DNA of 52,258 bases from a virus: IMG/VR virus record IMGVR_UViG_3300018412_000021, positions 1 to 52,258 of that record; one strand, 5' to 3'. The notes below the pieces were generated by a model. It saw only the letters and a list, made by a program, of their open reading frames with translations. It did no database searches and was not told the origin of the DNA. The position numbers were made by a program, and so were the translations under genes. This document shows, piece after piece, positions 16,893-24,053 of this stretch (position 1 is its first letter; each line of letters opens with the position of its first letter).

Positions 16893-17088
16893 CAATAATT
16901 CCTTCTTCAATTAAAATCTTCTTAGCTTCAGTCCAAGTGAGGGGCAGGGGAGGATGGTTGAAGATTGTCCAAGCCAACCCACTCCCCACAGCCAGATCGT
17001 AGGCGTCTTTAGTCAGTAAGTGTTTACGCCAATCAGTGTAATGATCTTTAGCTGGTACAGCACCTATTGTAACATGGTCATCACTCAT
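16885..17088 (-). CDS. Hypothetical protein
   Basis: 67 residues, overlapping genes on both sides by ATG/stop sharing. It includes DHYTDWRKHLLTKDAYDLAV and PLTWTEAKKILIEEG. Function unknown; operon position suggests nucleotide metabolism. Confidence 0.6.
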   Translation of the reverse strand: MSDDHVTIGAVPAKDHYTDWRKHLLTKDAYDLAVGSGLAWTIFNHPPLPLTWTEAKKILIEEGIIDE

Positions 17089-17276
17089 TCACCATACCTC
17101 TCTGTAAGTTTGTAGAGGATGTTAGCAAGACTGTCCATCAACTCTCGCACTTCACCCTCTTGTTCCAATAAGTCCTCATTCACTTGCAAACCACTTCCTC
17201 GTACACCTCTAAGGTTGGTGTAGTCATACTGCTTTCCTTCGATGTTGATCATCCCATTCTTCACTGTAATATGCAA
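17085..17276 (-). CDS. Hypothetical protein
   Basis: 63 residues, ATG 17276; its stop overlaps the next start. Short beta strand (HITVKNGMINIEGKQYDY) and a C-terminal helix. Function unknown. Confidence 0.55.
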   Translation of the reverse strand: MHITVKNGMINIEGKQYDYTNLRGVRGSGLQVNEDLLEQEGEVRELMDSLANILYKLTERYGE

Positions 17277-17310
17277 GCTATTCTCCTCTCAAAACCAATT
17301 GTTTGCCGTG

Positions 17311-17790
17311 CTACAGCGGGTGATTAGGCAGAAACTCCTCTAAGCTAGGGGATACATGGTGTTTGAGTTTACGCACCTTATTCTCTGCTGTATCCTTAAC
17401 ACAATACCACAACTCTCCCTCAAACACCACTTCTTCTACGTAACAATCAACGCCTTGTTCCTCAAGAGCCTCTTTACTCTCCGCTGCATAGGTATAGGAT
17501 TGTGTGAACTTGGTGTTGTTATTATCGCAGACAGATTGCCATACACCTTTAGTATTCACTCCGTAGGCTTGTAGTAAGTCTTCAACATACTCGTTGGTGT
17601 ACATTACGTCAGCCCAGCCATCGACCACCCCATTCAAGTCCTCTTCCTGAGCAGCTTCATACATCTCTTTAGCTTCTTCATAGACACGGCTAATTTGATG
17701 CTTCAGTTGCGTCCAATATTCAGCTTCAGTTCCCATAGAGGGGTTGTTACCTGTTAAGTGGTTGAACTTGGTCACGTCACGCTTACTCAC
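17311..17790 (-). CDS. MazG-like nucleotide pyrophosphohydrolase
   Basis: 159 residues, GTG start overlapping the previous TGA (GTGA), with AAGGAG before it. YEEAKEMYEA and VVDGWADVMYTNEYVEDLL fit the ExxE...ExxD metal-binding pattern of all-alpha NTP pyrophosphohydrolases. Phage MazG-like enzymes cleave non-canonical dNTPs or alarmones. The C-terminal ~60 residues (beta-rich) are extra. Assignment rests on motif only. Confidence 0.7.
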   Translation of the reverse strand: MSKRDVTKFNHLTGNNPSMGTEAEYWTQLKHQISRVYEEAKEMYEAAQEEDLNGVVDGWADVMYTNEYVEDLLQAYGVNTKGVWQSVCDNNNTKFTQSYTYAAESKEALEEQGVDCYVEEVVFEGELWYCVKDTAENKVRKLKHHVSPSLEEFLPNHPL

Positions 17791-18047
17791 ACATTCTCCT
17801 TACTTTCGTTATACATTTGTTTTGCCCGATCAAGACAACATTGAAGTTCCTCTAACAGTTCTTCTTCAGTATGGCCTTTCTCAGTTCCTCGTAGAGTCTT
17901 CTTCATAATGTGTTCTCGCCAACCACCAATACCATACACATCACTGATACGGTATGGGTCTAGGTTGACTGTAACGTACCCGTTCGCAGCATCTTCTAGT
18001 GTCAGGTTAAGCCGGAAAGAATGTCGATAGTGTTTACCTTTATCCAT
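17787..18047 (-). CDS. Hypothetical protein, possibly DUF3310-like
   Basis: 86 residues, ATG after GAGGAAAT. The segment DPYRISDVYGIGGWREHIMK and the final helix resemble small phage proteins often coupled to MazG-like enzymes (DUF3310 group); similarity is weak. Overlaps both neighbours. Confidence 0.5.
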   Translation of the reverse strand: MDKGKHYRHSFRLNLTLEDAANGYVTVNLDPYRISDVYGIGGWREHIMKKTLRGTEKGHTEEELLEELQCCLDRAKQMYNESKENV

Positions 18048-18810
18048 ATTTCCTCTTCAAATAGTTCAGCGATACCGGCATAGGAAGACCAAACCCATCC
18101 TCAACTTCGTGCAACATAACAACACCCCTGAAGTGGTTATTGCCTGTATAACCCTTATAGTCTTCAAGGTGCTCATAACACGCCCCGTTCACTACACCAA
18201 TTTGATGCTTACCATCAATAGTAGGACGAATTGCAATGTCCAACACTTGCTTATGGCCAACAACAAAGCTACGGCCTACAGTCTTCAACACGTTCATGGC
18301 TGTACCACCATAAGGTTTACCGCTCATAGGGTTGGCTAGGTAGTGAACAAAGAATATGCCATCAATCTCTACAGGTTGCAAGAATGGGTACACTTCCCAA
18401 CCATACTTCTCCAAGTCAAGAGTGTCCATGCCAACAAAACCTTCAAGTTCCGGCATGTCACTAGCTACACGATCAAACCGATGCTCGTGGTTTCCTGTAC
18501 AGAACACCATACGGGGACTGTAAACTCGCTTCTTGAATCTACGTTGTTGTCGTTGCAGTTCCCAAAGTGGTTTAATCAGATTCTCAAGTCCTTTGTTACC
18601 AGCCTCAATATCAGCTTTTAGACGACGACCTTCAAATGAGAGTTTACCACGATCATAAACACTGAGAGATTCAAAATCATAATTATCTCCAATATGCACT
18701 ACAACATCAGGGCGCTTATCTACAATATACTTACCAATCCATGTCATATAGTCGAGACTAATGTGAGGTTTACATTGCGTATCACCCACAACTAAGATTT
18801 TCTTACTCAA
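18040..18810 (-). CDS. Calcineurin-like metallophosphoesterase
   Basis: 256 residues from a TTG at 18810, preferred because GGGAGGG lies 7 bases before it, whereas the upstream in-frame ATG at 18879 lies inside another small gene. Motifs in order: VVGDTQCKPH (DxQ in place of the usual DxH), VVHIGDNYDFESLS, FCTGNHEHRFD and VVGHKQVLD, the metallophosphatase set. The DxQ form is common among phage members. Substrate unknown; nucleotide or nucleic acid phosphoester is likely from context. Confidence 0.8.
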   Translation of the reverse strand: MSKKILVVGDTQCKPHISLDYMTWIGKYIVDKRPDVVVHIGDNYDFESLSVYDRGKLSFEGRRLKADIEAGNKGLENLIKPLWELQRQQRRFKKRVYSPRMVFCTGNHEHRFDRVASDMPELEGFVGMDTLDLEKYGWEVYPFLQPVEIDGIFFVHYLANPMSGKPYGGTAMNVLKTVGRSFVVGHKQVLDIAIRPTIDGKHQIGVVNGACYEHLEDYKGYTGNNHFRGVVMLHEVEDGFGLPMPVSLNYLKRKYG

Positions 18811-18811
18811 A

Positions 18812-18919
18812 TTAAACCCTCCCAATAATTTCCATAAGACACACTGCCCCATACAACAACACTTCAAAGTATGTAGCAATCCACCAATTCACAAAGAATG
18901 GTTCTTGAATATTACTCAT
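18812..18919 (-). CDS. Micro-ORF, 35-residue hydrophobic peptide
   Basis: ATG 18919 with AAGGAGA about 10 bases before; ends at TAA two bases before the TTG of the phosphoesterase. Sequence MSNIQEPFFVNWWIATYFEV continues with a hydrophobic helix, so a small membrane peptide is likely. Overlap with the micro-ORF upstream supports translation, but its small size keeps confidence low. Confidence 0.4.
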   Translation of the reverse strand: MSNIQEPFFVNWWIATYFEVLLYGAVCLMEIIGRV

Positions 18920-18986
18920 TAGCTAGTATCTCCTTAATCTGTGCCCTACGTTTAGCAAATTCCTTAATGTCTACTATCTTATCCAT
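18912..18986 (-). CDS. Micro-ORF, 24-residue basic peptide
   Basis: ATG shares a base with the stop of the HNH gene (TAATG). The peptide ends KEFAKRRAQIKEILANE, similar to NAKKRREQIKQFLSKE inside the HNH protein upstream, and its codons carry the ribosome site for the next gene. It may be a real coupled peptide or a duplicated gene end. Confidence 0.35.
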   Translation of the reverse strand: MDKIVDIKEFAKRRAQIKEILANE

Positions 18987-19882
18987 TACATCACCCAATT
19001 AGGTTTGAATGGCGTCTGCTTGTACTTGGTGATAGTGTGAGCAGGAATAACTTGTTCTGGAACTACCTCTTCGTATTCCTCAACTTTCTCGTAAGTGATT
19101 TCATCCCACTCAGTACCCCAACTATCGTCCCAAGTACCGTTCATGGTGACTAGCACATTCAAGAAATCAGAAGCATCCACACCCTCATCTCTCAAATCTA
19201 CAATATCTTGTGCAGTGATTGTGTGGCTCACCCAGCAAAAGAACGATGAATATTTGCGATGCTCTTTCTCAAACTCACCTACTTCTGATACATAATCTTT
19301 CAGGGCTTCTTCAGTAATCTTTTCCATTCTGTTCTCCTTAGATAGAAATTGTTTTATTTGTTCTCTACGTTTTTTGGCATTACTAGCTGGAACAACACCA
19401 CGTTCATTTAACCACACCCTATCTTTCTTGGAGTTGAGTATCGCAATAGCTTGCTTGTCAATAATCGCTTCTTCAAGAGTCATCCCATTACGTTCGCCGT
19501 GGGTCTTAGCCTTGTGGCAAGGTTTACAGGACAGTACCCACTCTTCTCCAATACCACCCCCACAATACCACAGAAAGGCTTCAGCGGTTTCTTTTGATGT
19601 ACACCCCTCAGATGAAATCTTGTGGTCACACTCAAGTTTAGAGCCAGCGAACCATTGGTTACAATAGTAACATTGCCCTACATTTTTCGTTGAAGGATGA
19701 AACAGTTTCTGTTCTTTCTCTTCGTTTGTCACAGGGCGTAGTTGTCTTGATTTCCACTCTTTACGAAGGGGGTAGTCAGCCCATAAACGTCTAAGTGCTC
19801 CTCTCAACCAACCCCAATACGCTGCTTCAGTCTTCCACACCTTTCGTCCTTCTGGAGTCAACCAAGGCTCTTTGTCACTCAT
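18986..19882 (-). CDS. HNH endonuclease with fused C-terminal domain
   Basis: 298 residues from ATG 19882 (overlaps the exonuclease stop). Residues ~70-130 contain an HNH core: CYYCNQWF, LECDHKISSEG and CKPCHKAKTHGERNG with two CxxC pairs. Such genes are free-standing homing or packaging-type nucleases in phages. The last ~113 residues (from MEKITEEALKDYV) are unrelated in composition, acidic and Trp-rich, and their first Met at 19327 has its own AAGGAG six bases before it. The protein may thus be a fusion of two former genes, with a second product started internally. Confidence 0.75.
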   Translation of the reverse strand: MSDKEPWLTPEGRKVWKTEAAYWGWLRGALRRLWADYPLRKEWKSRQLRPVTNEEKEQKLFHPSTKNVGQCYYCNQWFAGSKLECDHKISSEGCTSKETAEAFLWYCGGGIGEEWVLSCKPCHKAKTHGERNGMTLEEAIIDKQAIAILNSKKDRVWLNERGVVPASNAKKRREQIKQFLSKENRMEKITEEALKDYVSEVGEFEKEHRKYSSFFCWVSHTITAQDIVDLRDEGVDASDFLNVLVTMNGTWDDSWGTEWDEITYEKVEEYEEVVPEQVIPAHTITKYKQTPFKPNWVM

Positions 19883-20873
19883 AATCCACGCCCAGTTTAT
19901 CCAGCGTATCCAGAAACTCCACTTTATTCTCAAGCTCTGCCATACTTCTCAACATTCTCGCCATGTGCCAGTTCTCAGAAGCAACATATTTCCAATCAAT
20001 CTCAAACTCATCTCCACGCCAACCTGTAATGATCTTAGGTTCTGGATACAACGTCTTGTAGATATTGACAACAGCTTCAAGAGCCTCTTTATCATTCTTA
20101 CAATCTACCAGAGCTTTATAAGCAGACTTCTCACCCCACTTCTTGTCTGAAAAGCAATTGGCTTTGTAGTTGTCGATTTTATCCGCAAAGGCTACTTGGA
20201 AATACAAGAACAATCTACCAATACCTTTCACTTCGCCTTTCTCATTCAACCACAATTGACCAAACCCACTACAGTCAACAATACCCTTACTTGGGTTGTT
20301 GGGGTTGTACCAGTTTACACTATTGCCTCCCGTATCTTTGTCCACTGCTATGACAACACGGTTCTTTTTACCATGAGCTTCCATGATACAAGCATCATCG
20401 GCTTCAATGTTTTCAACAACATTCACTTTGTACTTTTTAACCAAGTATTCTGTGACTTCATCCATCAACAATGGTTTGGTGAGGTCGTTTCTATTTCCCT
20501 TGTACTCTAGCAGAGTTGAGAGTTCTTTACGGAAACTATCTCCTTTACCGAAGAATGCAATATAGCTTGAACAACCAGCTTGTTTGTATGAGTTCTCAAA
20601 CATAAGTTTAGCAGAGTGTAAGACATTCTCAATTGGTTCTGGTGTCTGCACATCCTCAATCTCAAACTCATCCCAAGTGAAGGGACTTGTTCGTCCTTCA
20701 TTGATTGTAGCCAGATAACCACCATCTTTGGTTCGCCAATTCCCCCAAAACTCGGTACGAGTGGCAAACTCTTTCTGCCTACCACTTGTTTTGTGTGTAG
20801 CTAAGATACTACGCTTCTCTCCTGCTGAAGCAACAGCATACTTAATATAGTCAGCATCAATAACAGCCTTCAT
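19875..20873 (-). CDS. FEN-type 5'-3' exonuclease
   Basis: 332 residues from ATG 20873, with GAGGGG 8 bases before; a GTG at 20882 is too close to the ribosome site. Motifs: AVIDADYIKYAVA (first catalytic Asp), YKGNRND, ENIEADDACIMEAHG and VVIAVDKDT, the acidic clusters of T5 D15 / T7 gp6-type flap nucleases. It would remove RNA primers or degrade DNA ends during replication and recombination. Neighbours are replication genes. Confidence 0.82.
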   Translation of the reverse strand: MKAVIDADYIKYAVASAGEKRSILATHKTSGRQKEFATRTEFWGNWRTKDGGYLATINEGRTSPFTWDEFEIEDVQTPEPIENVLHSAKLMFENSYKQAGCSSYIAFFGKGDSFRKELSTLLEYKGNRNDLTKPLLMDEVTEYLVKKYKVNVVENIEADDACIMEAHGKKNRVVIAVDKDTGGNSVNWYNPNNPSKGIVDCSGFGQLWLNEKGEVKGIGRLFLYFQVAFADKIDNYKANCFSDKKWGEKSAYKALVDCKNDKEALEAVVNIYKTLYPEPKIITGWRGDEFEIDWKYVASENWHMARMLRSMAELENKVEFLDTLDKLGVDYE

Positions 20874-21088
20874 CCCTTCCACCCCTCTTTAACCTGATCG
20901 ACAATATCCAACACATCTTGTCTAGATGGAAATGGTAGTTCTGTGTAGCTGGTGAATTGCAATACAAACCCTCTCAAACCTCTCAGAATGGCTCGTGTGA
21001 GCCATTCCAGAGGGCGTAGTACGAAGAGCAGGGTAAACACTGCAAACACCTTCAGGACGATTATAGCTCGTTTCAGATAGATGTTCAT
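20870..21088 (-). CDS. Small membrane protein
   Basis: 72 residues, ATG after GAGGAGTCACC. Lys/Arg-rich start and one hydrophobic helix (AIIVLKVFAVFTLLFVLRPL), then a second amphipathic segment. Stop overlaps the exonuclease ATG. Function unknown. Confidence 0.6.
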   Translation of the reverse strand: MNIYLKRAIIVLKVFAVFTLLFVLRPLEWLTRAILRGLRGFVLQFTSYTELPFPSRQDVLDIVDQVKEGWKG

Positions 21089-21106
21089 GGTGACTCCTCT
21101 TCTTGT

Positions 21107-21358
21107 TTAGGAGAACTCTTCTACTGTGCGATCAATCTCTTGCATCTCTTCAATCTTTTCTTTCAAATTCACTTGCTTTGCATGAACTTTGGCTGCTTTG
21201 GTAATACGAACCACTTCATCTTTAGCAAGACCTTGTGGGTTGCTATCTTCTTCATAAGTGAAGTCTTTCTTCAACTCTTTCAACAGCTCTTGTGCATCCA
21301 ATACTTCAGTTTCAAGATTAAACGCCCGTTCAAACAACTCTTTTCCATTCATGCTCAT
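21107..21358 (-). CDS. Hypothetical helical protein
   Basis: 83 residues, start sharing a base with the preceding stop (TAATG). Mostly charged helix (AQELLKELKKDFTYEED; AAKVHAKQVNLKEKIEEM). Might bind DNA or another replication protein; no family recognised. Confidence 0.55.
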   Translation of the reverse strand: MSMNGKELFERAFNLETEVLDAQELLKELKKDFTYEEDSNPQGLAKDEVVRITKAAKVHAKQVNLKEKIEEMQEIDRTVEEFS

Positions 21359-21612
21359 TAAAACTTCTCCTCTTGTTTAATACGAATAAGACGATCTTCA
21401 CCAGTGAGTGGGTTCTCATCCACAAACTCGACAAGATCATAGGCAGTTTCAAAAGGGTCAACAGTGAAGCCTGTTGCTCCCAGTTTACCCAGAACACTAT
21501 ACACTTGCCGATCACCAGCTACACAACCAAGCAGCAAATCTAGTGTGTACACTTCATCTTCTGTCAACTCAATAGAGACAGTTGTTCGTTTATCATCAGG
21601 CTTCTTAGCCAT
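21358..21612 (-). CDS. Hypothetical protein
   Basis: 84 residues, ATG after TAGGAGAGAAGACT. Contains TTVSIELTEDEVYTLDLLLG, like a short beta strand plus helix. It lies just downstream of the ssDNA-binding protein gene and its terminator. Function unknown. Confidence 0.55.
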   Translation of the reverse strand: MAKKPDDKRTTVSIELTEDEVYTLDLLLGCVAGDRQVYSVLGKLGATGFTVDPFETAYDLVEFVDENPLTGEDRLIRIKQEEKF

Positions 21613-21631
21613 AGTCTTCTCTCCTATATGA

Positions 21632-21672
21632 AATAAAAAGCCGGTTATATCAAAATTCTCAACACAACCGGC
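21632..21672 (-). terminator. Intrinsic terminator after ssDNA-binding protein gene
   Basis: Minus strand GCCGGTT (21672-21666) pairs with AACCGGC (21646-21640), followed by TTTTTATTT. Partial termination would raise ssDNA-binding protein over downstream genes. Confidence 0.8.
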
Positions 21673-21685
21673 ACTATAATTTGGG

Positions 21686-22408
21686 TTAGATCATGTGAAG
21701 GAAGCTACGACCTTCTTGGAGACCAATCGGAGCAAAAGGAATGTCGTCCTCAGTACCCCCAAAGTCTTCAGTAGGCTCTTCTACTTTCGGAGAAGACTTC
21801 TTACGAGGGGTTTTAGCTTCAGGCTCTTCCTCTCGTTGAGCTTTCTGAACCTCACTCATTTCCCGTTCAGGAACGTCTGAGAAGTCACTAGCCAAAGTAC
21901 CAACTTCACCCAACTCATCAAAGGACGCACCACCCTCTTTCTTATACTCAATCAACTCATCAACACGGATAGCTTTAAGCTGGGCAAAACGGCCAAACGA
22001 GTTCTCAACAGTATCAAAAGATACGACACCTTTACTGCCATTCGCTACTAGAATGTCTTTAGTAACGTCTTGAAGTTTACCATCACTGCCCGGTACAAAC
22101 ACACGAGGACGGTAGGCGTCTGGTGTTGGGTGCATTTCTTCACCCTTGAAGTATTGAGCATTCTTCTTCAGCTTGATGACGTACTGCTCATCCCCAGCGT
22201 AAGGTGGTGAGATTTTGAAGATTTTCTCAAAATCGTCACTGTCAATTTCCTTAGCTTTCTGCTTAGGAAACTCTTTGTTCCACTTCTTAGCTGTGGCTTT
22301 ATCTACAACACAATCAACACTCCACTCTTTCTCAGTCTTGGACTGGTACTTGAAGTCTGCCTGAGCCAGCTTTGTATAACAAAAAACTACGTCATTGATT
22401 ACAGCCAT
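21686..22408 (-). CDS. Single-stranded DNA-binding protein (T7 gp2.5/DUF2815-like)
   Basis: 240 residues, ATG after AGAGGTAATAAAAC. The N-terminal ~155 residues are a beta-rich domain (YVIKLKKNAQYFKGEE; RPRVFVPGSDGK) typical of phage OB-fold ssDNA-binding proteins. The rest is acidic and disordered, with DDIPFAPIG near the end. DDIPF is the tip by which bacterial SSB recruits partners, but here it is followed by 16 more residues. Between replication genes and followed by its own terminator. Confidence 0.78.
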   Translation of the reverse strand: MAVINDVVFCYTKLAQADFKYQSKTEKEWSVDCVVDKATAKKWNKEFPKQKAKEIDSDDFEKIFKISPPYAGDEQYVIKLKKNAQYFKGEEMHPTPDAYRPRVFVPGSDGKLQDVTKDILVANGSKGVVSFDTVENSFGRFAQLKAIRVDELIEYKKEGGASFDELGEVGTLASDFSDVPEREMSEVQKAQREEEPEAKTPRKKSSPKVEEPTEDFGGTEDDIPFAPIGLQEGRSFLHMI

Positions 22409-22436
22409 GTTTTATTACCTCTTTCAGATAGATGTT

Positions 22437-22448
22437 AGCCCGAAGGCT
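22437..22448 (-). other. UUCG-loop hairpin in ssb leader
   Basis: Minus strand AGCC-TTCG-GGCT, a short stem with a stable tetraloop about 30 bases before the SSB start codon. There is no T-run, so it is more likely an mRNA stabiliser or translation element than a terminator. Confidence 0.4.
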
Positions 22449-22471
22449 GGTTTGGTACTACTCTCTTTTAT

Positions 22472-22690
22472 TTAAGCAGAGTGCTTAAATTCTTTCTTCA
22501 AATTGCGATAAATCTTCTTCTCACAATCTTTCAGGCACGCAGTGTACACCATAAAGGATATAGCCTTTCCTGTCAAGTCATAATACACTTTACGATATTC
22601 TTTAAACTCGTAATTTTCATAAGGGAGCATTTGTGTCACTGCTTCCAGTTTAGCCAACTTACGAAGTTTCTTGCTTTGTTTACCGTTCAT
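22472..22690 (-). CDS. Small basic hypothetical protein
   Basis: 72 residues, ATG after GAGGAGAAAAGA. Starts MNGKQSKKLRKLAKLEAV, very Lys-rich; two short Cys-containing helices follow (YTACLKDCEKKIYRNLKKEF). Could bind nucleic acid. No family recognised. Confidence 0.55.
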   Translation of the reverse strand: MNGKQSKKLRKLAKLEAVTQMLPYENYEFKEYRKVYYDLTGKAISFMVYTACLKDCEKKIYRNLKKEFKHSA

Positions 22691-22700
22691 TCTTTTCTCC

Positions 22701-22991
22701 TCACATCAAAGTAAATGCAATAAAACCAAACAACAGGGCTAGAACATTTAGAACCACACCCATTGTCATGGTGGATAGTCCTGCATCCAAACCAGACTTC
22801 TCTCCCAACCCCCGAGTACCCATTAAGATGCTAAACAGCAAAGTAACACCGTAGGCGTGAGCCAGTCCAATAGACTGTACGCCAAGAGGGACTAAGAACC
22901 AACCCCACAATGTACTCACTGTGAACGCTGAGAAAAGAATCAAGGTGAAGCACAGAACAACTAAACCAACCACACCTGATAAGAATTTCAC
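22701..22991 (-). CDS. Membrane protein with three predicted spans
   Basis: 96 residues with GTG start overlapping the micro-ORF stop (GTGA). Hydrophobic segments at ~3-25, ~45-58 and ~72-95 (GVVLNVLALLFGFIAFTLM). Its stop overlaps the ribosome site of the next gene. Function unknown. Confidence 0.6.
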   Translation of the reverse strand: MKFLSGVVGLVVLCFTLILFSAFTVSTLWGWFLVPLGVQSIGLAHAYGVTLLFSILMGTRGLGEKSGLDAGLSTMTMGVVLNVLALLFGFIAFTLM

Positions 22992-23056
22992 CGTACCACC
23001 ACCTCAACAGTCTTCTGTTGTACAATCTGCACATCTGGATACTGCTTCTTCAACAT
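22988..23056 (-). CDS. Possible micro-ORF, 22 residues
   Basis: ATG at 23056 to TGA at 22988; sequence MLKKQYPDVQIVQQKTVEVV and two more residues. The stop overlaps the next GTG. Another frame from ATG 23072 gives a 22-residue Cys-rich peptide instead. One of the two probably links the HEN gene to the membrane-protein gene. Confidence 0.25.
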   Translation of the reverse strand: MLKKQYPDVQIVQQKTVEVVVR

Positions 23057-23064
23057 CTGCTTTG

Positions 23065-23856
23065 TTATTCATTTGCAAACCTCCTCTCATCTATATCTAC
23101 TGTCCAAACCATCAGTTGCTCATAGGAGCTTTTGTCTAAAGCGTCTTTCCACTTCTGAGCGAGAAATTTTGCTTCGCTTTCTTTTGCTTTCTTATACAAG
23201 AAGAACATTTCAATAGGATCATTCGACATTCCTAGAAATCTCTGATTCCTGCCAGAGAATCTATCTTTTATTTGAGCTTTATATAGGCATTCCTTAACAG
23301 CGTAATGCACTCCGGGTGGACAACCATTATCTTTGCGTTTATAAGCTAAAAATGTGTTTATTTCTGCTGGTAGTAAACAACATGTATCCATAGAGTAGCA
23401 TTTATTATCCTTTACTAGCAAATCTTTGTCAAGGCTCCATCCTGCGTTAGCTTGTTTTTGACAAGAAAACCAAGAGCAGAAGTTTTGAAAGTTAAACCAA
23501 TCCTCTCGCACATAACAGTCAACGTATGTTGGATTTTTAACTAACTTTCTTTCACCATAACATCTCCAAAACATGCCACTCCAAGCAACATACTCAGGAG
23601 TATTTTTACGCCCATTCTTTATACGAAATGTGCCGTCTCCAATAAACCCTCTATTGAAAAGTGTAGCCCCATAGGGATTTTTAAGTGTTCCATTAACTAT
23701 CTGAGACTTTTCACACCATGTAGTAAATCCATGTGAATCTTGAAATTCGACAAGGACTTTAGACTTGTTCTCGTATTCTAATACCTTGACGCTTTGATTC
23801 TTTCTTAGCGTGTATACTGCGCCCACATCCAGAGGTCTTCTTTGAGATTCTGCCAT
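23065..23856 (-). CDS. AP2/HNH-type homing endonuclease
   Basis: 263 residues, ATG after AAGGTAAGATTA. Middle part reads WSGMFWRCYGERK, NPTYVDCYVREDWFNFQNFC, AGWSLDKDLL and CYSMDTCCLLPAEINTFL, a pattern well known from free-standing phage homing nucleases, followed by an AP2-like region (GVHYAVKECLYKAQIKD). It sits between a 37-residue gene and a membrane-protein gene in the replication cluster and is probably a selfish insertion. Confidence 0.78.
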   Translation of the reverse strand: MAESQRRPLDVGAVYTLRKNQSVKVLEYENKSKVLVEFQDSHGFTTWCEKSQIVNGTLKNPYGATLFNRGFIGDGTFRIKNGRKNTPEYVAWSGMFWRCYGERKLVKNPTYVDCYVREDWFNFQNFCSWFSCQKQANAGWSLDKDLLVKDNKCYSMDTCCLLPAEINTFLAYKRKDNGCPPGVHYAVKECLYKAQIKDRFSGRNQRFLGMSNDPIEMFFLYKKAKESEAKFLAQKWKDALDKSSYEQLMVWTVDIDERRFANE

Positions 23857-23861
23857 TAATC

Positions 23862-23975
23862 TTACCTTACAAACTCTGTAAAAATTAGATTTGCATCTTC
23901 ACGGGTGAATTGTTCATCCAAGATGACAGGCTTACCGTTGTAGTTGCTTACCAGCTTGTAGAAATAATGTTTCAT
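23862..23975 (-). CDS. Small hypothetical protein (37 residues)
   Basis: ATG 23975 with GAGGAGGAACTGAA before it, driven by the strong promoter at 24006-24034. MKHYFYKLVSNYNGKPVILD is followed by an acidic helix. The 5' leader is nearly identical to that of the gene at 33305 on the other strand. Function unknown. Confidence 0.6.
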   Translation of the reverse strand: MKHYFYKLVSNYNGKPVILDEQFTREDANLIFTEFVR

Positions 23976-24005
23976 TTCAGTTCCTCCTCTCACTTAAGAG
24001 ACTAT

Positions 24006-24034
24006 ATTATCTCACACTTTAGGGGTTGTGTCAA
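24006..24034 (-). promoter_or_regulatory. Sigma70-like promoter after DNA polymerase
   Basis: Minus strand TTGACA (24034-24029), 17 bases, GATAAT (24011-24006). It starts transcription of the 37-residue gene and possibly the ssb region. Confidence 0.7.
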
Positions 24035-24053
24035 GGGATTTAGTGAATAAAAA

